NCBI GenBank assembly: GCA_037447655.1
Contig: JBBHKE010003399.1
Location: 101,510-165,509 of the forward strand
Source of the DNA: Zygnema cylindricum
Lineage: Eukaryota; Streptophyta; Zygnematophyceae; Zygnematales; Zygnemataceae
Reading direction: 5' to 3'
Length of the DNA stretch: 64,000 nt
Positions 1 through 10,541 of this stretch are shown here, piece after piece; positions within the stretch are counted from its first letter, which is position 1; every line of letters starts with the position of its first letter. The position numbers and the translations under genes were made by a program. Under the pieces are notes generated by a model, which was given only the letters and a program-made list of their open reading frames with translations, was not told the origin of the DNA and did no database searches.

Positions 1-660
1 GAATACATTCCTCAAGGCACACATTGGTTATCAACATAATAGGTAAACCCTAAAAATCTTCAAAAACACAGTCTTAAACACCATAAAAATTAACAAATAA
101 ACTTTTTATCTTTAGACGTTTTGACTTTTAACTTTTTTCACCGTTGATGTTTGATTATTATCACACTGCATTTTTATCACGCTGTTTTTTTTATTACACG
201 GTTTTTGTTTTATCATTCCGTTTTTTTCAAATAAACAATTAAAAATACCACAAATTCTGACACAAAAACTTCTAAAAATCCCAAATGCATAATACAACTA
301 TTGGTTACACACGGAACTCCTTACATAAGATATTTGCAAACTTAATTTATATAAAATAAAACTTATTTCATACCAACTCTTTTACATAAAATCAAAACTA
401 TGAAAGGAAAGAAAAAAAAAACTTTATATAAAGTCAAAAGGGGTAAACTTATAAATAACTTCATTCTACTAAGTTAGGAATTTAATTAGGGTTAGGGTTT
501 CTTTAGGATAACACGATTTATGGTTAAACAACACATTATGGTCCAGAAACTATATGCCTTGTAGCTCGCAAAGTGATTTTCCAAATGTCCTTAAAACTAA
601 TTAAGGAATATCAGGTCAAAAAAATTAACATTGCGAAGGTATGATGAATATTACATGTTT
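1..660. other. AT-rich intergenic DNA
   Basis: I see no gene here. The stretch is AT-rich with short TTTTT and AAAA runs. A small telomere-like string with two TTAGGG units lies near 485-499, too short to be more than chance or an interstitial relic. Confidence 0.5.
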
Positions 661-670
661 TAAAAATTGT

Positions 671-1045
671 TGCATACTAATGGTAATCAGATTGGAGTTA
701 TTTGTAGGCAAAGGAGGAAGAACAAGAAAACGAACTTGTCGATAGGAGGGACCAAATAAAATTGACAGGTGACGGGAAGTAATAGTTGTACTTTGGCGAG
801 AGAGCAGAGGAGAACGGGGAGCGCATGGAAAGAGGGGGATGTCAAGTAAGTTTGAAAACTGCTGGTTTGTTTTCACGCCTTTTTTTGATGACGTCGAAGC
901 GTGTGACGTGTCACAGGACACCTTTAATTGGAGTTACGTGCCAAAATTTTGGTGTGAACAAGACCCGTTTTCATATGAGTTATGGGAAAATCATCGGAAT
1001 GGGCAAAATCTTTCAAATCCTCCGGTGGGAATAGGTTATCAAACC
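671..1045 (+). repeat. Dispersed repeat R1, copy 1, with a conserved short ORF
   Basis: This 375-bp block is repeated in the same orientation at 62667-63070 with clear similarity throughout. Shared landmarks are GATAGGAGGGACCAAAT, GATGACGTCGAAGCGTGT and CCAAAATTTTGGTGTGAAC. A frame opening at 839 reads SKFENCWFVFTPFFDDVEAC onward, and the later part includes PKFWCEQDPFS, which is also present in copy 2. I recognise no protein family. It could be the end of a larger mobile element, a promoter-bearing repeat, or a short coding exon. Confidence 0.7.
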
Positions 1046-1860
1046 GTGTCGAAAACGTGTCATAAAAAAAAGATTATCTTTGTACAAATGTATAGATCTG
1101 TGATACTTTTACTAATTATTGACGAGCTTAGCTATGCGCAGAGTAAAAATGAAATTATTTTAAAAATAATTAAAATCTAATCTGATTTAAATAATCTGTA
1201 TTCCAATTTATTTATTTTAAATCAGTTTACATTTTTTTAAATTGTATAGGTTTCTTTTATAATTACATACAAATTATGTGTATTTCGTTCACAAACCATG
1301 TGGTTGTCAAATTAAATAATATTTAAACACAATACTGTGTCAAAAATGAACAATACCGTACTTTTAAAATTATTATATGTCCAAAAAAAAAGGTATTTAT
1401 ATGTTTAAATTGTCGTCACAATCGTCTTCTAGAGGAACGGTAGGGTTAAAAATCCCTCTTACTAGACGTTGACGGTAGTTTAAATCCCATAGTTGTAGAA
1501 ACCATCAACTATAACAAAGGAATGTTTAGTCCACTAAATAAAGTGCAAAACGCTAAACGGTAGTACCAAAATTGTAGCATAGCAAGTAGGACTTTAAAGT
1601 AGTGTAGAATGCTTTAAGTGCATTTCAACAAGCAGTATCCTACTTTTAAAATTATGGTATGTCTTAAACTTAAGGTATTTATATGTTTAAATTGACATCA
1701 TAGTCTTCTGAAGGAACAAAACGGTTTAGAAACCCTCATAATTGTTGTTCACGATACTTCAAACCCCATAATTGTAAGAACTAACTCTCAAATAGTTAAG
1801 GTTGTGATTATAAAGTGACGATGTCATCTTGTACCTCAATTCTTGATCTAAAATATGTCA
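1046..1860. repeat. Diverged tandem duplication, about 280-bp unit
   Basis: The block starting near 1359 (ACTTTTAAAATTAT, then GGTATTTATATGTTTAAATTG and a TCTTCT...GGAAC segment) recurs starting near 1640 with the same order of landmarks. The offset is about 280 bp. No coding potential is seen. The flanks are AT-rich and unassigned. Confidence 0.55.
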
Positions 1861-1869
1861 CACCTACAT

Positions 1870-2260
1870 ATGAGCCTTGTCCGGACACTATGCTCCATAG
1901 GTGCTTCTCAAAAAAGATCCCCCTCCATCATCATCTCCCAATGAAGAAAGTCTGATCCATCAAATATGGGCAACCTAGAGGGTGGGCCCATAACCTGCAA
2001 TTCTGTGGTATCCATTGACCCACAGATTGAGCAGCCTATTTAAAGCCTCTAGATTAATATTTGCCCCTTCCACTTTCCCACTGTATAAGTGCCACCCAAG
2101 CACACAAATATTTTGACCACCCTCACCCCTGTAAGGTCCTGACTCCATTGAGTTGAACGCAAAAAGAATCAATTTATTTGTTCCCCTCAACTGTAAGTTA
2201 TGGCATGTCAAAGATGATATTTATAGTTACAAGCTCATTTAGAAAGAGGTGCCTAAATTT
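1870..2260 (-). pseudogene. Copia gag N-terminal fragment and leader
   Basis: Read on the minus strand, the part near 1890-1980 gives LPIFDGSDFLHWEMMMEG. This is the usual start of a Ty1/copia gag protein (a FDG.N/D..W core). The same nucleotide block occurs at 49255-49375, where it runs into a longer gag remnant that begins LPIFDGSEYHYW. The DNA to the right (2000-2220) is probably leader or LTR of the same family. Downstream gag is missing and the frame carries a stop, so this is a dead fragment. Confidence 0.5.
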
Positions 2261-2670
2261 CACTAAATCCTGGTTTGCTTACTCACAACTACTATCACTA
2301 AACCCTAGTCCAATAGGAACAGTGTATAGTACAAGTAGGTACAGTGGTTGATGTACTTATTGTACGGCCATTGTACGACATGGCCTTCAAGGTGACGCTT
2401 GTCAAATCGGGAACCATGGTTCCTCCTCCCATCTTCTCCGATATCCAATAATGTGGCGCCATGTGGTATCGCGTGACGCTATCTCTAAAGGCCGCCAAAG
2501 GCTTATTCCGGGTGGCGGCTGCAACGATGACTGTCCAATCAAAAATATTTACACGGTTCGGATTTGCGTCCGTGAATGAATTGTTTCACATGCGCCTCAT
2601 CGTCATTTTGGCGTGAATTAGCCATTGCGTCTTGATTTACTTATTTATTAAACCAAGCAAGTGTATCTCT
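2261..2670. other. Unassigned repeat-like DNA
   Basis: No gene seen. The stretch 2300-2420 resembles 5420-5520 in its order of short motifs: several GTAC-containing words, a CATTGTAC(G/A)AC(A)T core, then a TTGTCA(A/C)AT(C/T)GGG motif. The two are probably old copies of one repeat. Confidence 0.3.
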
Positions 2671-2676
2671 TCTTCA

Positions 2677-2750
2677 ACGACTTAGTGGATAAGTCGGCAG
2701 GCTATTCTTCAATTAAAAGACCTAGGTTCAAAAATGGGCAAGGGCTACAT
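2677..2750 (+). repeat. tRNA-derived SINE head or tRNA pseudogene
   Basis: The sequence contains a D-arm-like box A (CTTAGTGGATAAGTC at 2681-2695) and, about 30 nt later, a decayed box B (GGTTCAAAAAT at about 2725-2735) preceded by GACCTA. No closed acceptor stem is visible. Plant SINEs commonly carry this TTAGTGG.TAAGTC head. The 3' end was not defined. Confidence 0.4.
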
Positions 2751-2844
2751 TTTGGTATAATGCCCTCTACTTCAATTTGCCACCTTCTAAAATAAGGCGG
2801 CAAGCATGGCGTGTCTTTGATCCTCTCTCTCTACCTCTCTCTAA

Positions 2845-2954
2845 ACTTCCTCTGTGAAAAAGTTCTATCACATAAATTAGAGTTTATTACTCTAATATTT
2901 TATTTGGTTTTTTTACTCTAATTTTTTAATTACTCTAATTATGATTTACGGTGC
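2845..2954 (-). mobile_element. End fragment of a TA-flanked MITE (long form)
   Basis: This is the reverse complement of 61477-61585 (AGAGTAATGAACTCTAATTT, then TTTTTCACAGAGGAAGT), the left end of the 612-bp MITE described at 61477-62088. It ends with a degraded terminal repeat, TTACGGTGCA. Only this end is present. Confidence 0.75.
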
Positions 2955-2965
2955 AGTGTATATTT

Positions 2966-3430
2966 GTAGGACACTTAGTCATTTTTTGGTCTAAGGAACT
3001 TTTTGTCCCAAATCTGTTTTTGGTCAATTTTGGTAATTTCATTTGAGGATTTCTCTCAGATCTATTGGCAAAATTATTTGAAATCGTGCATGTGTTTCTC
3101 CTTGTATTTGACATATTAGACTTAATTTACAGACCTATTGTGCGTCTGGTTTGCTTGGAGCTTCATTGTGAAGTTGGTCAGATTTATCAAAGTTCTGGCA
3201 CACTGTTTTTTTGCAACTTTGACTGAGTGATGTGATGAGTCTATTATTGTATTTTTGAATGAAAATTTATGGGAATTCTAAATGGCCTAGAAAATATCTG
3301 TTCATCTGGTTTTAGACTGTTTTGTTTATTCTGTAGAATTCTGAGTGGATTCAAAGTAGAATTTTGAGTGGATTCAAAGCAGGTTGTTTTTGGGGTAGTC
3401 TGTGGTGCTTCCAAGTGTAAATCCCTGGCT
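2966..3430. other. Unassigned AT-rich DNA before a copia remnant
   Basis: No gene seen. A short direct repeat, GAATT(C/T)TGAGTGGATTCAAAG, occurs twice near 3340-3380. The region may be part of the deleted copia element that follows, but nothing in it shows this. Confidence 0.3.
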
Positions 3431-3439
3431 AGAAATGGC

Positions 3440-4800
3440 TATGGACAACACGGATAACCCTATCAAGCGGTAAAAGGCCAGATTAGTGGCAAAAGGATTC
3501 ACACAGACGGAGGGAATTGATTATGAGGAGACCTTCGCTCCGGTTGTTAGATTTCCCTCCGTGTAGATTCTACTCAGTCTAGCGGCAACAAAAGACATGG
3601 AAGTGCACCAGATGGACATCAATACCAATTTCTTACACGGAGAATTAGAAGAAGAGATCTTCATGCGACAGCCGGAAGGATTTGTGGAGTAAAGAGAAGA
3701 AAGTAAGGTGTGTAGATGGATAAATTCTCTTTATGAACTAAAAAAAGCTCCACGCCAATAAAACAAGAAGCTGGAAGTGTTTTTGACGAGTTTGGGATAT
3801 ATTGGAATCAGTTCGGATCATTCTATTTATCTATTTGAGGACGAAGAAGGAATAAATTTCATTGCCATCTTTGTTGATGATTTGCTTGTTTTGAGTCTAT
3901 CAATGGAGAAAATTAATGGATTGAAAAAGGATCTAAAGAGTAAATTTGAAATAAAGGACTTCATGGAAGCAAATTATATTTTGAAAATTCAGATGGAGAG
4001 GGATAGAGAGAAGAAAACAATTAGACTAACTCAAAAGGAAGCAATAGGAAAAATGCTTGAAAATTTTCAAATGGATAAAGCAAATTGTTGTTCGACTCTA
4101 ATGGACTTAAAGAAAGGAAATGAAGGGATCTCGCAAGAGGGAGTCTTGATCTTGGATAATGAGTTAGGACCTGAGGAAAGCGAGTTTATGCAAACTATTC
4201 CATACAGACAGGTTGTGTGATCTATTTTATGAATTGTTCTCAACTTGATTTAGCAGCAGCTTTAGGGATATTAAGTTGGAGTCTGAATGATCCTTGGAAA
4301 AAATACTAGGAAGCTGCCAAAAGAGTCATGCAATACTTTAAAGGAACGAGAGATCTCTGGTTGCATTTGGGAGGGGATAATACTGACATCACCACTTGGA
4401 ATGATGCCATTTACAAGGATGCTCCGTAGAGGAGGTGTACTTTTGGGTATGTGTTGTATGGTAGGAATGGGGCTTGCTGTTGGAGTAGTAAGCAACAAAA
4501 GGTGATTTCTTAGTCCACCATGGAGGCTGAGTATATGGCCTCTTGTTCGGCTGCAAAAAAAATGAATGTGGGTGAAATCTTTGCTTCAAGAACTTGGATA
4601 TATGAAAAGTGGAGTTCAAAAGATTTTTTGTGATAATTAAGTTGCGATTGCAATTGCAACAAATTCTAAGCACCACTTTAAAACAAAACATATGGATATT
4701 GGTTTGAGCTTTGTTAGAAAGAAGGTTGAGAATGAAATAATTAGTTTGGAATATAGACTAGATGGAGAAATTGTAGCAAATATGAGGACTAAGCCATAAA
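3440..4800 (+). pseudogene. Ty1/copia reverse transcriptase-RNase H remnant
   Basis: In interrupted frames the DNA gives the copia RT core. The RT start has [40 protein letters not shown] follows. The open stretch 3777-4220 holds the palm motif FVDDLLVLS, and later KRVMQYFKGTRDLW begins RNase H. STMEAEYMASCSAAKK and a KHMDIGLSFVRKKV-like tail follow in shifted frames. Gag, protease and integrase are absent. Stops occur at several sites, for example within the KR.KARL segment and after FVE. It is closest in wording to the 50.6-55.2 kb element. It is a truncated, inactive copy. Confidence 0.85.
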
Positions 4801-4829
4801 ATTCTATGGGTTCCATTCCCCCACACAAT

Positions 4830-5054
4830 TCGCAGATCCAAAGAAGCTTATCTAGATAGTGTCGACTCCAAGTTGATAAAAACCCAAGTGACTGACACCT
4901 TGACAGTCAGAACCCTAATACAGCTTCACCCCTGTGAAATAATACTTTTTGTGTGCTCACTTCCTCCACAGATTGCAAAGTTAAAATATGAGTTTTGGAT
5001 AATATTCTCCACTTTGACTTTCCCTTAGAAATGCAGCCATCTTGACAGGCAAAA
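4830..5054. other. Downstream flank of a copia remnant
   Basis: No gene seen. I find no polypurine tract or LTR start of the TGTT type immediately after the RNase H remnant, so the 3' end of the element seems lost. Confidence 0.3.
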
Positions 5055-5365
5055 ACTCTGACCGGCTAAACACCTGTGTAGCATGGACTCCTTTGAGTGT
5101 GCAGCTAAAAAAATCATTGAAAATGGTCAACTAATTGAGTTAATATTAAATGGCAAAGTCCACCGATTTATACAGATGCATTCTGGAAGAGAGGCGGCTA
5201 CCCTCGCATGTAAAAGATCTGACCGGCTACACACCTGTTTAGCCAGGACTCCTTTGAGTCCGCAGCTAAAAGAATCATTATAATGGTCAACTAATTGAGT
5301 TAATATTAAATGGCAAAGTCTGCCGATTTATACAAATGCTCCATCGGAGAGAGGCGGCTACCTAC
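5055..5365 (+). repeat. Two-copy tandem repeat, about 158-bp unit
   Basis: The two units share CTGACCGGCTA(A/C)ACACCTGT, GACTCCTTTGAGT, GGTCAACTAATTGAGTTAAT and AGAGAGGCGGCTACC in the same order. The second unit starts near 5217. No protein is recognised, and the short open frame at 5083-5283 simply runs through it. Confidence 0.75.
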
Positions 5366-5811
5366 CAAAATATTCTAAGTCTTAAAGCCCCTCTCTAAGC
5401 CCCCTAGAACTGAGGTATGAATCAATCATATGACTGTACCGTACAAAAAGTATAGGTGCCGGAAGACCATCTGTACTGTCATTGTACAACATCGCCATTA
5501 TATAACATTTGTCACATTGGGACTTGTTATCTTGTGTTCTGGAGATCTCGCATGCCTCCATGATATTGCCACGTGTCATCTGGAGTGGCGACGCCCAAAT
5601 ACGCTAAGGCGGCCATTCCAAAATCCCAACTCGCACCACGGCCTTCGATTCAAATCGGCTTTTTGTCCGAACTGTCGAAATAAATGTTCGCATCATTTAT
5701 TTCGTGGTGTATATAATTTTATGCTTCAAGATCCTGTTCTAGCAGTTAAACGGAATCTTTGGCGTGTATGAATCTATATATTTATCGTACCCAATATTGT
5801 TCAGCATTGGT

Positions 5812-6124
5812 CCTAGGCTGTAGGATAAAGCTAACGGCTACCGTTGATTTGATGGACGGTAGGTATCAGGATCAAATCCTAGGTGCGTCAAATCCCTTTT
5901 GGTAAATCTGCTCAAATTCTGTTACTTGTCTCTCTAGACAGCTTAGGCAGCCATGACTCTAGCTCTCTCTCTAGCTTTCAGTGACTACGGCAAGTGTGGG
6001 GGTTAGAGAGAGGAGTTAGAGGCTGACTACTCCGCTTCTTTTCTATTTCAACCTAGAAAAATATCCAAAAGAAAAACATTGTTTTCGACACAACACAATC
6101 CTAGAAAATACATACATTTCAACA
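5812..6124 (-). repeat. Copia LTR (family L1), minus orientation
   Basis: On the minus strand the LTR begins TGTTGAAATGTATG at 6124, directly after a purine-rich stretch (the complement of 6125-6138). It continues into a segment with CTTGCCGTAGTCACTGAA. The same LTR is found at 55233 onward (+ strand, start TGTTGAAATTTGTG, after AAATAAGGGGAG) and at 50281-50554 (minus orientation). The left edge was taken where similarity to 50281 starts, and the true end was not seen. Confidence 0.7.
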
Positions 6125-6335
6125 CTCCCTTTATTTTCTAGTCTAATTTTCTTTTCAACCAAAAAAAACATCTTCCTTCTTTTCTTTCTGTTCTTTCTTC
6201 TCCCTTCCTAAAACGTTAAGTGAATACTGTCGTGTTTAAAGAAGTGTATTAGGTGAGGCAAAATAAGCATTGCATCTTGTTGGTCACACATTATATTTCA
6301 CATTATAAATCCGAGAACCTCATCCCTTTTTCATC

Positions 6336-6545
6336 TTAGAGAAATGCAAATTCCCTCTTGCAGTTCAAACAGCCATCCCCATCCCTAATCCGCAACACAG
6401 ACCCAGATGCTAACCCTTTTACAGGCACACCTTCATAGATGGCATCACTCCCATTAGTGATGTCAAAACCATTACCCCCCAAATTTACCCTTAAATTAAG
6501 AGTCCCCACTAAGTTCCTCATGAAATCTACATCTTTCGAACTCAT
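6336..6545 (-). pseudogene. Copia RNase H fragment
   Basis: The minus-strand reading LVGTLNLRVNLGGNGFDITN, followed by GSDAIYEGVPVKG, matches the RNase H segment of the 50-55 kb element, which reads LVGTRDLWLNFGGGGTDITN. It belongs to the same minus-strand element as the LTR on its left and the gag on its right. Protease, integrase and RT are deleted between this fragment and gag. Confidence 0.65.
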
Positions 6546-6930
6546 TTTTTATCCGTGATAATTACCCCATTTTCTGAACTTTCCTCACTCTCTCCCATGG
6601 AATTCTTTCCGCTATCACTTTCTATTTCTATTCCCAAAAAATATCTCTCCTCTTTTAAACATTTCATCAAAAATTCCTCTTCCCCCCTTTCCTTTAGAGC
6701 CCACCCTAGATTTACTTCTCCCCTTTCCTCAGAATCCGTTGAAGTCTCCCTTTCCGACCAGTTTTCTGTTTCCAAAATATTTATGAAATTATCCTCATTA
6801 TTTTTTTTTTTTTTTTTTCAATTATAGATCCTAGATCTAACTTTCTCTTTTCTAAGACATACACTCTACACTCCTAAACATCCTTAAGTACCTCCTCTCT
6901 CTTTACTTCCGTTATACCTCTAAAAGCTCA

Positions 6931-7640
6931 CTATTGCTTTCGTGGAATTTCTGTGTGTTTTTCTCTCTTTTCCATTTTACAGATGTAAAGAAGCTCCAAA
7001 ATGTCTTCATCCACTCTATTCTCCTCCCCTTCTTCCCCTTCATTCACATTCCAACATCTAATTTCTTCCAAACAATGACACTCCTCTATATAGTGTTCCG
7101 GTTCCGTACAAAAGAAGCAAACCCTTTTTTTCAAAGCTCCCTTTTCTTTTCCTCTCCCTCTCTTCCCACCAAAGTTCCGATAAGGGTTTACCTTTGTCTT
7201 TCTTCCACTCATCAAGCTTCCGCCATTTACCATCATTCCTCTTATCACGCTTACGCTAGTCACCACCAGCTGTTGGTGCATTCACCCTATTACTTCCCTT
7301 ACGATGCTCAAAAGTACTTTCCTTCACAAGAATCATCCCTATGGTAATGCTCCCTGTCTATGAGGAGCAATCCATTTTCTGCATACGGTAAATTATGACT
7401 TTGTACTCATCTGGAAGTTTCATAATTATTGTGTTAATCTTTCTTTCCTCGGATTCTCCTCATCCTGTATTAGCAAGCTCAACATATAATTCAGCAATAT
7501 CATTGCAAAACTCTATCATGCAACCGACTTTATAAATATAGGCCTCTATTTCCTGTTTTACTAAATTGGTGCCTCTATATAGGTTCACTCTTATAAATAT
7601 GAATCAATAGTTTCCAAATTTATGAAGACTTGGTTTTGTT
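6931..7640 (-). pseudogene. Copia gag remnant with zinc knuckle
   Basis: Near 7370-7560 the minus strand reads FCNDIAELYVELANTG, a stop, then EERKINTIIMKLPDEYKVII, a typical copia gag core. The open stretch 6931-7281 follows with a CCHC zinc knuckle (CFFCTEPEHYIEEC), spaced C-x2-C-x4-H-x4-C as in nucleic-acid-binding gag proteins. The frame is broken between the two parts. With the RNase H piece and LTR on the left it makes an internally deleted minus-strand element. Confidence 0.7.
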
Positions 7641-7840
7641 AAAAAGAGTGATATCTATGGACTTATACACGTATCTAAGTATGATATGTTTTGCTCTAGT
7701 GTTTTTATTGTTGATTTTGGAAAGCTTTAAGTCTCACTGAATTAGTATGACAACAGGAACACAAATATACAAGGACACAGGTCATCACTTAAAGCACTTC
7801 TACATAAATCTTGTATTGGCACTTAAATCCACTTCACTTA
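7641..7840. other. Unassigned junction between two copia elements
   Basis: No gene or clear LTR end is seen between the minus-strand element on the left and the palindrome-rich leader on the right. Confidence 0.3.
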
Positions 7841-7849
7841 ACAAGGGGA

Positions 7850-8052
7850 GACAACGCAGCTGCAATTCAACAACGCAACTGCGAAGCAACAACACAGCTG
7901 CGATACAGCAACGCAGCTGCGACGCATTCAGAACAACGCAGCTGCGACTAAGTTAAGACAACGCAACTGCGGTTATATTTGATATGTTCCGTACGGACGA
8001 CGCAGCTGCGGATACTTTGATATGATTCAGTATAGTATAGAGCAGCTGCTAT
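7850..8052 (+). repeat. Array of GCAGCTGC palindromes in a copia leader or LTR
   Basis: At least eight copies of ACGCAGCTGCG or one-base variants (CGCAACTGCG, ACAGCTGCG) occur in 200 bp at irregular spacing of about 15-40 bp. Each core is a perfect palindrome centred on CAGCTG, an E-box-like word. The array lies 400 bp upstream of the gag start at 8432, so it is probably LTR or leader. A similar set in the opposite orientation lies at 49900-50035. Confidence 0.65.
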
Positions 8053-8431
8053 AGAAACAAATCTAGTTAGCTCAGTGGTAGCTTAGTGGTAGCTAAGTGG
8101 TAGGTTGACAGATTAGTGTTAGCTTGGCGTTTGACATACCTCTCAAGTATACTGGTATCTTCGGTACAACACAAGTATAAGACTTTGGACTCAGAACACG
8201 AAATGTATTCAGACTTCTAAGTAGTAAACTGCAGACAATTTTTGGGAAATTTCTGAGTATTATATCTTGATTGTTGTCGCGTCAATTGTGCTGAAACTTT
8301 GGGATTTGTTAGTATTTATGCTACTCTATATTCTGGTAGAGTTCTGTGAGATTTGGATGCTTGTATAAGAGTTATTTTGCACTTGAAATCAACTGGTTGA
8401 TAGGATATTTGATAGCTTTTGAGAGTGTATC

Positions 8432-9424
8432 ATGTCTACTTCTACTATTACCGCTGCTCCTCCACCTGCACCGGTGGTTGTAGAACAACAGGTTATGGGC
8501 CTATCATCAAGAATCATTATCTTTTCCAGTGAAAAGTATGTTTAGTGGGCCGATATGGTGGAGACACACTTTGAGAATGTCAATCTTTTGGACATATTGG
8601 ATGGTTCGCTGGATGAATTTGATCCGTCATGGTCTAAGAAAAATACGCAAGCTCGTTTTATTCTGAAATTTTGTATATCTGAGGACTTAGTTATGCCTCG
8701 GATTAAAATGAAAAAAAGTAATTGATATCTGGAAATCCCTTAAAAATGATTATTAAAAGGCTAATGTCCAGGAAGAACTCCTATTGGCTGGAAAAATTTG
8801 GGACTATAAGTACACTGGCTCTACAATGGCTGAATATTCTAACAAGTTTTGCATCCTTGTAGATGCACATGCTTGTGCAGGTTGGGAATTTCCTCAGTTC
8901 CAACAGGCAACATTGCTTATGAGGGGTATCCCTCGTAGTATGAAATGAGCATCTGATATGCTCAAACAGAAAGATAAAGCTAGCTAGACTTTACAGTTAG
9001 CCATCAATATTTGGCTAGAGGAGATAGCTACATCTACTATTCTTAATGTAGAGCACGTAGAGGCTATTAATTCAAAATTTGAGAGGAAAAGACAGTTTAA
9101 TCAGCCAAAAAATCAGTTTAATCAGTTCAGATAGTTTAATCAGGGTGGGAATAGACAATCCAACAATTCATGTTTTTATTTTAGTGAGAGAGGTCATGGA
9201 TACAAATTTTGTCCCAAACTTAAAAAAGCTAACGATACAGGTTTATACAGGTCGGGATGGCAACAAAGTAAATTTTAAAAAATCTTCACGGGGCCTACAC
9301 CTCGTGGAAATGCATTGTTTTCAGCGTCTTTATCACTCCAGGATGATACTCTGACATTTTTTGAGGAGGATGACACGGATCTATTCGTTATGGCGGCAGC
9401 GATAGAGGGCTCAAAGGATCTTGG
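8432..9424 (+). pseudogene. Copia gag, broken
   Basis: An ATG at 8432 starts MSTSTITAAPPPAPVVVEQQ. It runs through a gag-like segment (WADMVETHFENVNLLDILDG) after an in-frame stop, then loses frame several times. The distal part reads in pieces to about 9400, including an Asn/Gln-rich stretch and a degraded cysteine cluster near 9170-9210 that may be the zinc knuckle. The protein would form the particle shell. It is upstream of, and probably once fused to, the protease-integrase at 9425. Confidence 0.7.
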
Positions 9425-10540
9425 ATGGATAATGGATACGAAGCGTCAGGCCACATGTGCTGGAACAAAGCCATCTTCAAAAATCTGAAAACAACGTCGG
9501 AGAAAAATATTTATTATGCTTGTGGAATGAGTGTTCACACTCGTGCTGTGGGTGACGTGTCTTTGCTAGTGGTTGTGGTGGGCAAAGCAACTGAAAGAAC
9601 CCTTCACAATGTCTTATTTGTGCTTGACTTTAGGAAAATTTTGCTTTCTACGTCCTTGTTAGAGAGTAAGGGCTTTGAGGTTAATTTGAAAAATGGCAGA
9701 CAGGTTGTTAGCAAAAATGGCAAAGTTGCACTTACAGGTACTAGAGATAATAGCAAGTTTTACCAAATGGATATGGCTAATACTAAGGAGAATGGTGTTC
9801 TGTACTCCGGTGTTTTGCATTCAGATGAGTTGTGGCATAAAAAATTAGGCCATGTAAACTATGATAGTTTGAGAAAAATGGTCATTGCTAGAAAAATAGA
9901 GGGTGCATCAATCACAGATCAGTTGGTCAAAACATGTGATGGCTGCGCTTTGGCCAAAATCCACAGACTACCATTTCCTAAAGAGTCTGAGCATCGGTCC
10001 ACGAAACGTTTACAACAAATTCATTCGGATGTTTTTGGTGATGTGAAGGTTTTGTCTGCTGGGGGAATGAAATATATGGTCACCTTCACAGATGATTTCT
10101 CCAAGTTTACAAAAGTTTACTTCATGAAGGAGAAGAGTGAAGTGTTTGGTCAATTCAAACACTATAAAGCATATGTTGAATAACTTCATGATTAACCTAT
10201 TTTGCAGCTCAGATCGGACAATGGTGGTGAGTATACATCGAAAGAATTTGAAACCTTTTTACTCGAGGAAGGTATAAGTAATCTACTGATTGTTCCATAT
10301 TCCCCAGAATAAAATGGGGTGTCACAGAGATCAAATAGAACTCTCACGGAGAGCTCCAGGTCGATGCTCGCAGATAAAAATGTGGATCCGAAATTCAGGG
10401 CTTAGGCCGGCTCTAAATTGTGCAGTTTATATTAAGAATAATATAAGGTCAAGATCGGTAGACTCTACTCCTTACGAGATGTGGACAGGTAGCAAACCAG
10501 ATGTTAGCCACTTCAAAATCTTTGGTAGTTAATGCTTTAT
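9425..10540 (+). pseudogene. Copia protease, pre-integrase and integrase, broken
   Basis: The open stretch 9425-10183 (252 codons) has a decayed protease start (DNGYEASGHM where copia has D-S/T-G-A). It then has the pre-integrase zinc-binding region (LWHKKLGHVNYDSLRKMV, then CDGCALAK) and the integrase core start (HSDVFGDVK, FTDDFSKFTKVYF). After a stop near 10183 the second catalytic region reads RSDNGGEYTSKEFE in another frame. The segment to 10532 ends with TPYEMWTGSKPDVSHFKIFG. The protease serine is lost and at least two frameshifts are present, so it is inactive. Confidence 0.85.
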
Positions 10541-10541
10541 C

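Noticed and set aside
485-499. Telomere-like TTAGGG words
   Set aside because: Only two units. No array and no subtelomeric context.
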